Shown piece by piece: positions 19,841 to 27,578 of a DNA stretch of 36,163 nt. This DNA is from Bacteroidota bacterium (lineage in GTDB: Bacteria; Bacteroidota; Bacteroidia; Sphingobacteriales; Sphingobacteriaceae): the NCBI GenBank assembly GCA_013289045.1, contig JABDAU010000038.1, forward strand, positions 1 to 36,163. Reading direction: 5' to 3'. Both the position numbers and the translations under genes were made by a program. Within the stretch, counting starts at the first letter, position 1, and each line of letters starts with the position of its first letter. Below the pieces are notes generated by a model, which saw nothing but the letters and a program-made list of their open reading frames with translations, had not been told where the DNA came from and did not search any database.

Positions 19841-20995
19841 TTAAAAATTGACCACATCCCAGTAAGCTTTTTTTGGCTGCAAATACTGATCGAACAGCAG
19901 CGGATAGTTTCTTCTGCCGATCACCGGGTAAAGGTTCAGCCAGCTATGACGATCGGATACATTCCAGAACGTTACGCCGGTAATGTTCTGTTTATTTTCT
20001 CTGAAAATTTTAAAAGCCATGGCATATTGCGCTGTCTGCCGTTTTTCGCGATCCGGGGTGTAGGTGGTATCCTCGTTAGGGCGTAATCTGCGCATATTTT
20101 TTTCCCAGGGGTAAACCGAGATGTCCAGCTCAGTGATCTGTACCTTGATACCGAGCGAGGAAAACAGCCTAATGGTTTTCACCAGTTCATTTGCCGAAGG
20201 CTCGTTTAGCGACCAATGTGCCTGCAGCCCTATTCCATTGATTGGAATTTTTGCATCAACCATTTCCTTTAGCAAACGATATATTCGTGCGCGCTTTTCG
20301 GGGCGTTCGGCATTATAGTCATTGTAGAAGAGGACGGCCTTAGGGTCGGCTTCATGCGCATACTGGAAGGCTTTAAAGATGAAGTCCTCACCACAGATCT
20401 GGTACCATAACGAGTTGCGCAGGAACTTGGCAGTATCGTCGGCAATAGCTTCGTTTACCACATCCCACGCATATATTCTACCTTTATAGCGGCCGACTAC
20501 AGTGTAAATATGCTCTTTAAGGCGCTGCAGCAATACTTCCTTGCTTACCAGTTTGCCCTGCTTATCATAAAACATCCAATGCGGCGCCTGCGAATGCCAG
20601 CAGAGATTATGCCCCCTTACCCGCATATGATGAGCCTGTGCAAAAGCTACTATTGAGTCAGCAGGCCCCCAGTTATAGCGAAATTCTTCGGGATGTATGG
20701 GCGCCATTTTCATGGCATTTTCAGGCGTCAGGCTGTTAAATTGCCTGGTGATCAGGGCCACTTCCGCCGGGTCATTCAAATCTCTTGTAGAAACGGCAAC
20801 ACCTACCGGGAAATAATTCTTATAGTAATCCTTCAGGCCTTTTTGGGGATCAATTTTGTTTTGCGCCTTGCCTGTTATGCTCCCAAAAAAAAGCATTAAC
20901 AGCAAGCTACCATTCAACATAAGCTTATACAATCGATTGCCTGAACAAAGCCGCGCATTCCTTTTTTCAATATATCTAACCAATTTGTTATGCAT
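19841..20995 (-). CDS. Exported endo-beta-1,4-xylanase, glycoside hydrolase family 10
   Basis: A retaining endoxylanase. Numbered from the ATG at 20995 it has 384 residues. The acid/base is Glu182 in AWDVVNEAIADD and the nucleophile Glu289 in QITELDISVY. Other GH10 blocks are RGHNLCWHSQAPHW, LFYNDYNAE, GIGLQAHW and FWNVSDRHSWL. No binding module is attached. Start choice is uncertain: a TTG at 21016, the ATG at 20995 and an ATG at 20920 are all in frame. The ATG at 20995 gives a long basic n-region before the hydrophobic stretch LMLNGSLLLMLFFGSITGKAQ. The ATG at 20920 would leave a signal peptide without positive charges, but would put the LacI-type palindrome at 20930-20939 just upstream of translation. 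It lies 9 bases from GH115. Confidence 0.94.
   Translation of the reverse strand: MHNKLVRYIEKRNARLCSGNRLYKLMLNGSLLLMLFFGSITGKAQNKIDPQKGLKDYYKNYFPVGVAVSTRDLNDPAEVALITRQFNSLTPENAMKMAPIHPEEFRYNWGPADSIVAFAQAHHMRVRGHNLCWHSQAPHWMFYDKQGKLVSKEVLLQRLKEHIYTVVGRYKGRIYAWDVVNEAIADDTAKFLRNSLWYQICGEDFIFKAFQYAHEADPKAVLFYNDYNAERPEKRARIYRLLKEMVDAKIPINGIGLQAHWSLNEPSANELVKTIRLFSSLGIKVQITELDISVYPWEKNMRRLRPNEDTTYTPDREKRQTAQYAMAFKIFRENKQNITGVTFWNVSDRHSWLNLYPVIGRRNYPLLFDQYLQPKKAYWDVVNF
20930..20939. promoter_or_regulatory. LacI-type operator core at the 5' end of the GH10 gene
   Basis: The 10-bp palindrome CAATCGATTG, with one half extended to CGATTGC, lies 56 bases into the GH10 frame as started at 20995, or 10 bases upstream of the alternative ATG at 20920. 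It may be an intragenic roadblock or a promoter-proximal operator. It could also be chance, since the bases encode Asn-Arg-Leu, but a 10-base match to the motif in front of two related genes is unlikely to be random. Confidence 0.4.
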
Positions 20996-21079
20996 CTTTA
21001 TTGCAGGCAATTTCAATAGTTTAGTTATTTAGATGTGATAAATTTTGTTAAATAAGTAACATTAATGTTCAAACAGTAA

Positions 21080-23089
21080 TTATTTATCTGTGCGGAAAGG
21101 CGATGCAGGCAACCCCTCTTTATTATACAGGTTCGCGCCTTCAGGATTATCGGCCCAGGCATATCTAACATACATCGGGTGCGGTATATCGGGGTTAGAT
21201 ACCACTACTTTATCACCTTCGATTTTTGCGGTCGCCCAAACAAATCTTTTATCCGTACCGGCTATAGCAAATTGACTTAGCTCGCCACTGCCTTTAACAA
21301 ATAGCCCACTGCCAATGCTGTTGAAACTGATAATGACTTTATCGTCTTTAACCTCAGCCGATTGAAATATCGGCCCCGATCCCACCACGTTATCCTTATA
21401 TGCTACCTGCTCGGCACAAAGCGCTAAACGGTCGCCTACGTCTTTTTTATCCACCGGATGTATGTCGTTCCATTCACCGGCATCAATCGCTACAACCATA
21501 CCCGTGTTTGGCACAGCAAGCGCATGCAGCTGTGCATCACGCAGCTCGGCCCATTGGCTCTCTGACGGCGAATATTGTACTTCCATAAAACCGGGTAGCT
21601 GTACGTACAGGAACGGCAGATCATTATTACCCCATTTGTTGCGCCAGTCGGCTATTAATGCCGGCAGCAGTTGGTTATATGCTTTAGCACTTGAGGTATT
21701 CGCCTCGCCCTGGTACCATACAAAACCTTTTATGGCGTAGTTTATAGCTGGGTAAACCATGGTATTGTAAAGCCCTGTCGGTTCGTTTTGTGCAGAAAAT
21801 TGCGGTGTAAAATTGTTAGCCCGCTGCCCCGGCGCGAACACCTGGCCAACCTTATATCGCCAGTCGCCGCGAATATCAATATGGGTTGTACCATCCGTCA
21901 ATTCATATCGCTTCTCCGGCACAAAGCCGCCTTTACCTGCCGTATTGGTTATCCGTATCACGATGAGGTTCTTCCCTGCTTTCAGTAACCCGGCGGGCAC
22001 ATCATACCGCCGGGGCGGATATTGGTAGGTGGTATTGCCCACCAAAACACCATTAACATAGGCTTCGTCTGCATCAACAATACGGCCTACGAACAACTTA
22101 GCAGGTTTCCCGGCCATGGAAGCGGGCACATCTATTTCTTTACGAAACCATACCACGCCATTCAGATTTTTTACTCCCTGGTCTGCCCAATAGCCCGGCA
22201 GCCAGAAATTATGCCAGCCCTCCGGCACATATGAAGGATCATACCATTTAACAGTACCATCCAGGCCGGCATCCGGTTTAATTATGTGATGCTCCGCTGG
22301 CGGGCGGCTTGGCGCAAGTACTTTAGCCATATAGGCGCTGTCCTTAAATTGCGCTATCCGGGTTTGATAAGATGGTAATGTTTTAAAACCATCCTCACTT
22401 ATCCACGCCTCTATCGGTGTACCGCCCACGCTCGAATTAATAATGCCGATAGGTACATGATATTTGAGGAATAGGTCCTTCGCCATAAAATATGTAGCAG
22501 CGCCAAACTCGAGCACACCGGTTGGCGAGGCTGCCACCCATTTACCCGGTGGCAGATCGGCGTGCACGCTCCTTACATCTGACAGCGTAGGAACAAAGAA
22601 ATTACGGATCATCGGGTAATCAGCGTTGCTGATCTCGTCAGGGTACTTTTCTTTAACCCGTTCCACCGGCAGCACCATGTTCGACTGCCCCGAGCAAAAC
22701 CAAACATCACCTACCAGGATATCATTAATAGTTAACGTATTGCTGCCCGATAGCTGCATGGTATAAGGGCCGCCTGATTTTATCGGCTGCATCATCACCA
22801 TCCATTTGCCATCTATCCCTGCTTTAGCCCGGTAGCTTTTCCCATGAAATTTTATGCTGATCTTTTCATTTGGAGATGCCCATCCCCATATTTTCAATTG
22901 TGCATCACGCTGCAGCACCATACCGTTGGATATAAGCTGTGGCAGCCGGATCTGGGCGGAGAGATCAGCTACAGTAAAGAAATTTATTAAGATCAATGCC
23001 AGCACGGGCGCCAATATGCTACGCGATCTTGATCGTATGTTTTTTAAATACAGAACAAATATGGAGTAGTTGTCACCTTGTTTTTTCAT
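21080..23089 (-). CDS. SASA-domain acetylesterase (sialate O-acetylesterase / acetylxylan esterase type) with inserted beta-sandwich
   Basis: A 669-residue exported esterase. The hydrophobic signal core is at about 25-45 after an unusually long basic n-region. The SGNH-like SASA domain is split. Its first part holds the nucleophile Ser136 in CSGQSNM and GGTPIEAW at 222-229. A galactose-binding-like beta-sandwich is inserted at about 280-415 (VVWFRKEIDVP, VGRIVDADEAYVNGVLVG). The second part holds VWYQGEAN at 457-464 and the probable Asp542/His544 pair in WNDIHPVDK. Architecture and length match SASA/CE6-like esterases found in polysaccharide loci. In this setting it most likely removes acetyl groups from xylan. 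It is the first gene of a probable operon with GH10 (63 bases on), GH115 and perhaps GH39. Confidence 0.88.
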   Translation of the reverse strand: MKKQGDNYSIFVLYLKNIRSRSRSILAPVLALILINFFTVADLSAQIRLPQLISNGMVLQRDAQLKIWGWASPNEKISIKFHGKSYRAKAGIDGKWMVMMQPIKSGGPYTMQLSGSNTLTINDILVGDVWFCSGQSNMVLPVERVKEKYPDEISNADYPMIRNFFVPTLSDVRSVHADLPPGKWVAASPTGVLEFGAATYFMAKDLFLKYHVPIGIINSSVGGTPIEAWISEDGFKTLPSYQTRIAQFKDSAYMAKVLAPSRPPAEHHIIKPDAGLDGTVKWYDPSYVPEGWHNFWLPGYWADQGVKNLNGVVWFRKEIDVPASMAGKPAKLFVGRIVDADEAYVNGVLVGNTTYQYPPRRYDVPAGLLKAGKNLIVIRITNTAGKGGFVPEKRYELTDGTTHIDIRGDWRYKVGQVFAPGQRANNFTPQFSAQNEPTGLYNTMVYPAINYAIKGFVWYQGEANTSSAKAYNQLLPALIADWRNKWGNNDLPFLYVQLPGFMEVQYSPSESQWAELRDAQLHALAVPNTGMVVAIDAGEWNDIHPVDKKDVGDRLALCAEQVAYKDNVVGSGPIFQSAEVKDDKVIISFNSIGSGLFVKGSGELSQFAIAGTDKRFVWATAKIEGDKVVVSNPDIPHPMYVRYAWADNPEGANLYNKEGLPASPFRTDK

Positions 23090-23223
23090 TCGTACAGTCT
23101 TGTGCGGGTTTAATCAATTGACCAGCGCAATTTCTGTAACCGATGAATGATTCAATCTCACGTTTTGGTAAATGTTGTAAAGAAATGTCCAAATAGCAGT
23201 TAAATAGTGTTTTTATTTCCTTT

Positions 23224-26200
23224 TTAAACATTCGCAGTATCAACTTTCACTTCTGCCGCTTTTCTTTTAGCGTCTTTAAACTCGGAAGGCGAAAGGTCAT
23301 ATTTCTCTTTAAAGAGCTTTGAGAAATAACCAGGCGTGCCAAACCCTGTCATAAAAGCGATCTCGCGGATAGTGTACTGGCTCTTATCCAGCAACACAGC
23401 TGCCTTTTGCAGCTTTATGGCGCGCACATATTCAACCGGGGCTACGCCGGTCAGCTCGAATAGCTTATTGTATAATGAGCTCCGGCTCATGCCCAAATAC
23501 CTGCTGAGTTCCTCTATCGAGAAATCCGGGTCGTTCAGTTTCTCTTCAACAAACAGCGCAACTTTATTAAGCAGCTTTTCATCGGCCGATTCGATATATA
23601 TTTCAGGTGCGATAACATGTATTTGCTTCGAGTAAGTTGTTTTTAACTTCTGATTGAGCTGGATAAGGTTACGGATCTTTGCGTTTAGCACTTCCAGGCT
23701 GAATGGTTTGGTGAGGTAATCATTTGCCCCGGTTTCCAATCCTTTCAGCTGATCCTCTTCTGTAGTGTGCGCCGTAAGCAGGATAACCGGCAAAAAGCTG
23801 GTGCGTTTATCATTTTTTATCTTGTTGCATAATTCTATACCGTCCATGTAAGGCATGCTTACATCGGTCAGGATCAGGTCGGGGTGGCACGACAGCACTT
23901 TTTGCCAGCCATCCTTGCCGTTAGTGGCTTCAAATATCTTATAGGCATCGCTCAGATTATATTTCAGGTAATCGCGCAACTCTTCGTTATCCTCCACTAT
24001 CAGTATCGTCGTTTTTTCGGTAACCGGGCCTTCGCCGGCATTGCCGGCGCTCAACAAAGGCAAACTTTCCTCAGCTATATATTGCAGCTCGGCCGATTCG
24101 CTTAGTACAGTGTCGTTAATTTCTGCAGGCAGTATGGGTAGCATTACCGTAAATACGCTTCCATGTGGTTCTTTGCCGGCAAGGTCTATCGTACCTCCAT
24201 GTAGTTGTACAAACTCCCTTGCGATAGATAAACCGATACCGCTCCCCTGGTTGAGTGAGGTCCTCGATGTATCAACCTGGTAAAACCGCTGGAAGATCTT
24301 TTCCCTCTCGCTTTCAGGTATACCCACTCCCGTATCAGATATCTTCAATTTTAGTACTTTCCCTGTTTTGTCTTCATTGTCAGCAGTGCAAAGCTTTACC
24401 ACAATTTCGCCGCCCTGCCCGGTAAACTTGAAGGCATTCGACAGGAGATTGAATAAAATACGCTCTATCTTATCCGGGTCGAAGTATGCAGGCAATGAAT
24501 CCTGTTCGCAGATAAAATCAAGATGGATATGTTTATGCTCCGATATATCCTGGAAAGAATAAACCGTTTCCCGGATAAACCCGATCAGGTCGCCGGTGCT
24601 TAAGTTTAGCCGCAGCTCCTTTTCCTCCATCTTTTTAAAATCAAGCAGCTGATTTACCAGGTTGAGCAAACGGCGCGCATTTCGCCCGATGAGGTTTATT
24701 TCCTTTGAAATGTCATTACCTGTATTTATCGACATCAGCTTATCCACCGGCGCCATAATAAGCGATATCGGAGTACGGAACTCATGGCTTAGGTTAGTAA
24801 GGAACTTGATCTTCAGCCTGTCCAGCTCATGCACGCGTTCTATGGCCCGCTTATCCTCCTCTATCTTCATCTCCCGCTTCAGTTTAAGTATGCCCCGGTG
24901 GCGGATATAAAAAAGCATGCCGACAGCAATGCAGAAATAAATGATGTAAGCATAAATATTGCGCCACCAAGGCGGCAATATGGTAACTTTTATTGAGGTT
25001 GGCTTTTCGCTCCAATGGCCACGTCCATCACTTGCCCGCACCAGGAATTCGTAGGTTCCGGGGTCGATGTTGGTATAATAGGCCGTTGTCGCCTTGCCGA
25101 CATAGTTCCATTCCTTATCAAATCCTTTCAGGATATAAGAGTACTTGTCCTGGTGGGCATCGGTATAATTTACAGTGATATAACTGATAGAAAAATTCTG
25201 ACCAAACTTAAGCCTGATCTCTTTTGCAACGGCTATTTGTTCACTTATCGGCGATTGTTTGCCGGGATTTACGCTGTTGTTCGATACCTTAAGGTCGGTA
25301 AACATGACCGGCGAAGGCGAGCGCGTACCGGCAAAATTCGGGGGATTGAAGTAATTGAAACCATCCTGGCAGCCAAAGAATAAGGTTCCATCGGCCATTT
25401 TAAGCCCCGAACCAGAGATAAAAGGCACATCCTGAACGCCATTCTGATGCGTATAAACGTTAAACCGCCTGGTGGCTGGATCGAAACTGTTGATGCCTTT
25501 ATTGGTACTTAACCAAAGCAGCCCTTTATTGTCTTTAAGAATTTCGCATACGATATCATTGGAGATCCCTTCCTTCTCAGAATAAGCGACGATCTTCCGG
25601 GTAGCCGGATCTAACCGGCATAGGCCGCCTCCGTTAGTTCCCGCCCAAACCATATCGGTTTTCTTATCGTAAAGCAAAGAAAGGATCGCGTCGGTTGGCA
25701 AAGCGCTGTTTGCCTTATTGTAGACTTTTGCAGCTTTAGTATTGAAGTTAAACACATAAATGCCGCCGCCATAAGTTGCCGCCCACATATCGCCGTTTTT
25801 GCCTATGGTTATTGCGCGTAAGTATTTATTGAGATATACTTTGCTTTCAACCTTATCGAGGTCAAATACCTGGTCGTACCGGGCAAATTTGCCGGATTTC
25901 GGGTCATAAATATCAATACCACCGCCGTTTGTGCCTATCCACATGTGGCCGTCAGGTGATTCTTCTATACAAAAAACATCGTTCTCGGAGATCTGGTTGT
26001 CACTTTTACCTGCTGTGAAATGCCGGCAACTGCCCGTGGTAATATTTAAAACAAATAATCCTTCGTGAAAGGTTCCTATCCAGAGATTGCCGTGACTGTC
26101 ATATTTAAGGGATAATACCGAAAGCGGCTTGTCTGTTTTTTGCCGTTCACTGTTCACAGAGAATTTTCGGAACAGGCCTGTTTGAAGATCAAAAAGCTGT

Positions 26201-27375
26201 ACCCCGCCATTATCGGTGGCAACAAAAACCTGGTGCTGGTTATATTGGGTGAACGATGTTACCGCCGGCGCCATCAATCCATACGGATCAAAGGGATTTG
26301 GTATTTTAAGGCTGAACAAGGCAAGGTTCTTATCATATTTATCTATGCCGCCTTCAAACGTGCCCAGCCAATAAATGCCACGTGGATCGATGTAGATGCT
26401 TTTGATAAACTTATCGCTCAAGCTAAACACATCGCGAAAAGCAGGGGTAACAAACCGGGTTTTAAAAGTATGCAGATCTAAAATAGCCAGGCCATTTTCG
26501 GTAGCTACCCAAAGATCCGACTGATCGGTAGCGATGGCGTAAATGTTGCAATAAGGAGCGGTTTCGCCGGTATTCTGCATAAAATGCGCAAATGTTCTAC
26601 CATCGGGCTGCAATAGGTTAAGGCCGTCATTGGTGCCGAACCACAACCGCCCAAGGGTGTCCTCATTTATCGACCGGATGAGATCATTGCTTAACGACCC
26701 TTTATCTTTATCATCATGTACAAAACGAATAAACTTGCCGGCCTTTTCATCATACAGCAGCAAGCCCGTAGTTGTGCCTACCCACATCCTGTTATAGCGG
26801 TCTTCATAAAAATTAAGGCCTATTGTGGCCTTGCTCATATCGGTTTGCAGCGAATTGAAAATAAAGGTGGTGGTTTTATTTGTTTTAAGATCGATGACCC
26901 GCAAACCGCTGTAGCTGGCCACCCAAAGCTTCCCGTTATGATCCTGGCAAATAGCCCTGATGCCTTCTGAAGTGGAGCTTCGCCAAAAGCTATCGCCCTG
27001 GTAGCGCGAAAAACTATTCTGGTTCCGGTCGTAATAGGCGAGCGAGCCGCCTGCCGTGCCTATCCACAATTTGCCCGACCTATCCTGGTAAAGCGATTGT
27101 ATCTCATCCGCCGGGATACTTGTGGTATCGCCGGCATGATGCCGGTAGACAGTGAAATTGGTGCCATCAAAACGATCGAGGCCATCTGCAGTAGCAAACC
27201 ACATCAGCCCGTATTTATCTTTTATAATTGCATTAATGGTGTTGGAGGATAGCCCATCCCTTGTAGAAAGCGAAGCAAAGTTCAGCTCCTGCTGGCCAAA
27301 GGATGCCTGGGCTGCGAAGAGAAAAAACAGGAATGGCAAAAACAGCCCGACGGTAAAAAATTTACTGCCCCTCAT
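23224..27375 (-). CDS. Hybrid two-component system sensor kinase/AraC-type regulator (HTCS)
   Basis: A 1383-residue inner-membrane protein that senses an oligosaccharide in the periplasm and activates transcription in the cytoplasm. After a signal peptide (about 1-27) come 13-14 propeller repeats of the type DxxGxxWxGTxxGL (two seven-bladed propellers, about 30-700). The Y_Y_Y beta domain is at about 710-795. The transmembrane helix is at about 806-824. The HisKA domain carries His864 in LSHEFRTP. The ATPase carries LLSNAFKFT and SDTGVGIP. The receiver has phospho-acceptor Asp1171 in LTDVSMPYMDG. A C-terminal AraC-type DNA-binding domain follows at about 1280-1380 (YLGMSRSSLYNKLFELTG, IAFMTGFGTPGYFSKLFK). 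All key residues are intact. It probably activates the xylan genes. Its own promoter appears overlapped by a LacI-type palindrome. Confidence 0.95.
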   Translation of the reverse strand: MRGSKFFTVGLFLPFLFFLFAAQASFGQQELNFASLSTRDGLSSNTINAIIKDKYGLMWFATADGLDRFDGTNFTVYRHHAGDTTSIPADEIQSLYQDRSGKLWIGTAGGSLAYYDRNQNSFSRYQGDSFWRSSTSEGIRAICQDHNGKLWVASYSGLRVIDLKTNKTTTFIFNSLQTDMSKATIGLNFYEDRYNRMWVGTTTGLLLYDEKAGKFIRFVHDDKDKGSLSNDLIRSINEDTLGRLWFGTNDGLNLLQPDGRTFAHFMQNTGETAPYCNIYAIATDQSDLWVATENGLAILDLHTFKTRFVTPAFRDVFSLSDKFIKSIYIDPRGIYWLGTFEGGIDKYDKNLALFSLKIPNPFDPYGLMAPAVTSFTQYNQHQVFVATDNGGVQLFDLQTGLFRKFSVNSERQKTDKPLSVLSLKYDSHGNLWIGTFHEGLFVLNITTGSCRHFTAGKSDNQISENDVFCIEESPDGHMWIGTNGGGIDIYDPKSGKFARYDQVFDLDKVESKVYLNKYLRAITIGKNGDMWAATYGGGIYVFNFNTKAAKVYNKANSALPTDAILSLLYDKKTDMVWAGTNGGGLCRLDPATRKIVAYSEKEGISNDIVCEILKDNKGLLWLSTNKGINSFDPATRRFNVYTHQNGVQDVPFISGSGLKMADGTLFFGCQDGFNYFNPPNFAGTRSPSPVMFTDLKVSNNSVNPGKQSPISEQIAVAKEIRLKFGQNFSISYITVNYTDAHQDKYSYILKGFDKEWNYVGKATTAYYTNIDPGTYEFLVRASDGRGHWSEKPTSIKVTILPPWWRNIYAYIIYFCIAVGMLFYIRHRGILKLKREMKIEEDKRAIERVHELDRLKIKFLTNLSHEFRTPISLIMAPVDKLMSINTGNDISKEINLIGRNARRLLNLVNQLLDFKKMEEKELRLNLSTGDLIGFIRETVYSFQDISEHKHIHLDFICEQDSLPAYFDPDKIERILFNLLSNAFKFTGQGGEIVVKLCTADNEDKTGKVLKLKISDTGVGIPESEREKIFQRFYQVDTSRTSLNQGSGIGLSIAREFVQLHGGTIDLAGKEPHGSVFTVMLPILPAEINDTVLSESAELQYIAEESLPLLSAGNAGEGPVTEKTTILIVEDNEELRDYLKYNLSDAYKIFEATNGKDGWQKVLSCHPDLILTDVSMPYMDGIELCNKIKNDKRTSFLPVILLTAHTTEEDQLKGLETGANDYLTKPFSLEVLNAKIRNLIQLNQKLKTTYSKQIHVIAPEIYIESADEKLLNKVALFVEEKLNDPDFSIEELSRYLGMSRSSLYNKLFELTGVAPVEYVRAIKLQKAAVLLDKSQYTIREIAFMTGFGTPGYFSKLFKEKYDLSPSEFKDAKRKAAEVKVDTANV

Positions 27376-27505
27376 AAGCGATCTAAATTTATGTCCCGCC
27401 GTTCCATTAAAAGATGAGCGGCGATGTGTAATTGGTTAATCTGTTAAGCGACTTTATACATCCGCACGGTTTGGAATGTATCTGTCAGAAAAAATTGGCT
27501 TATAT

Positions 27506-27538
27506 CAAAGCTAAATATTAAAACACAATTATTGCAAT
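27506..27538 (-). promoter_or_regulatory. Candidate promoter of the hybrid regulator gene
   Basis: On the minus strand the -7 element reads TAGCTTTG (27513 down to 27506), an exact TAnnTTTG match. Upstream, 21 bases away, is ATTG (27538-27535), one base off the -33 consensus TTTG. The spacing is in the normal 19-21 range. The -33 part lies inside the palindrome at 27529-27550, so a bound repressor would cover it. Transcription would start about 125 bases before the ATG at 27375. Confidence 0.55.
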
Positions 27539-27550
27539 CGATTGCAATAA
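27529..27550. promoter_or_regulatory. 22-bp perfect palindrome, LacI-type operator upstream of the hybrid regulator
   Basis: The central 18 bases are ATTGCAATCGATTGCAAT, and the perfect symmetry extends two bases further on each side. The CG centre and TTGCAA-type arms are those of a LacI/GalR-family operator. It lies 154 bases upstream of the hybrid regulator start and 29 bases past the end of the GT2-exosortase gene. The same core recurs near susC (9513, 9970) and in GH10 (20930). The most economical binder is the LacI-family protein encoded at 10042-11067. Confidence 0.75.
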
Positions 27551-27578
27551 AAAACTAAAAAAAATGACCCGGGGAAAT

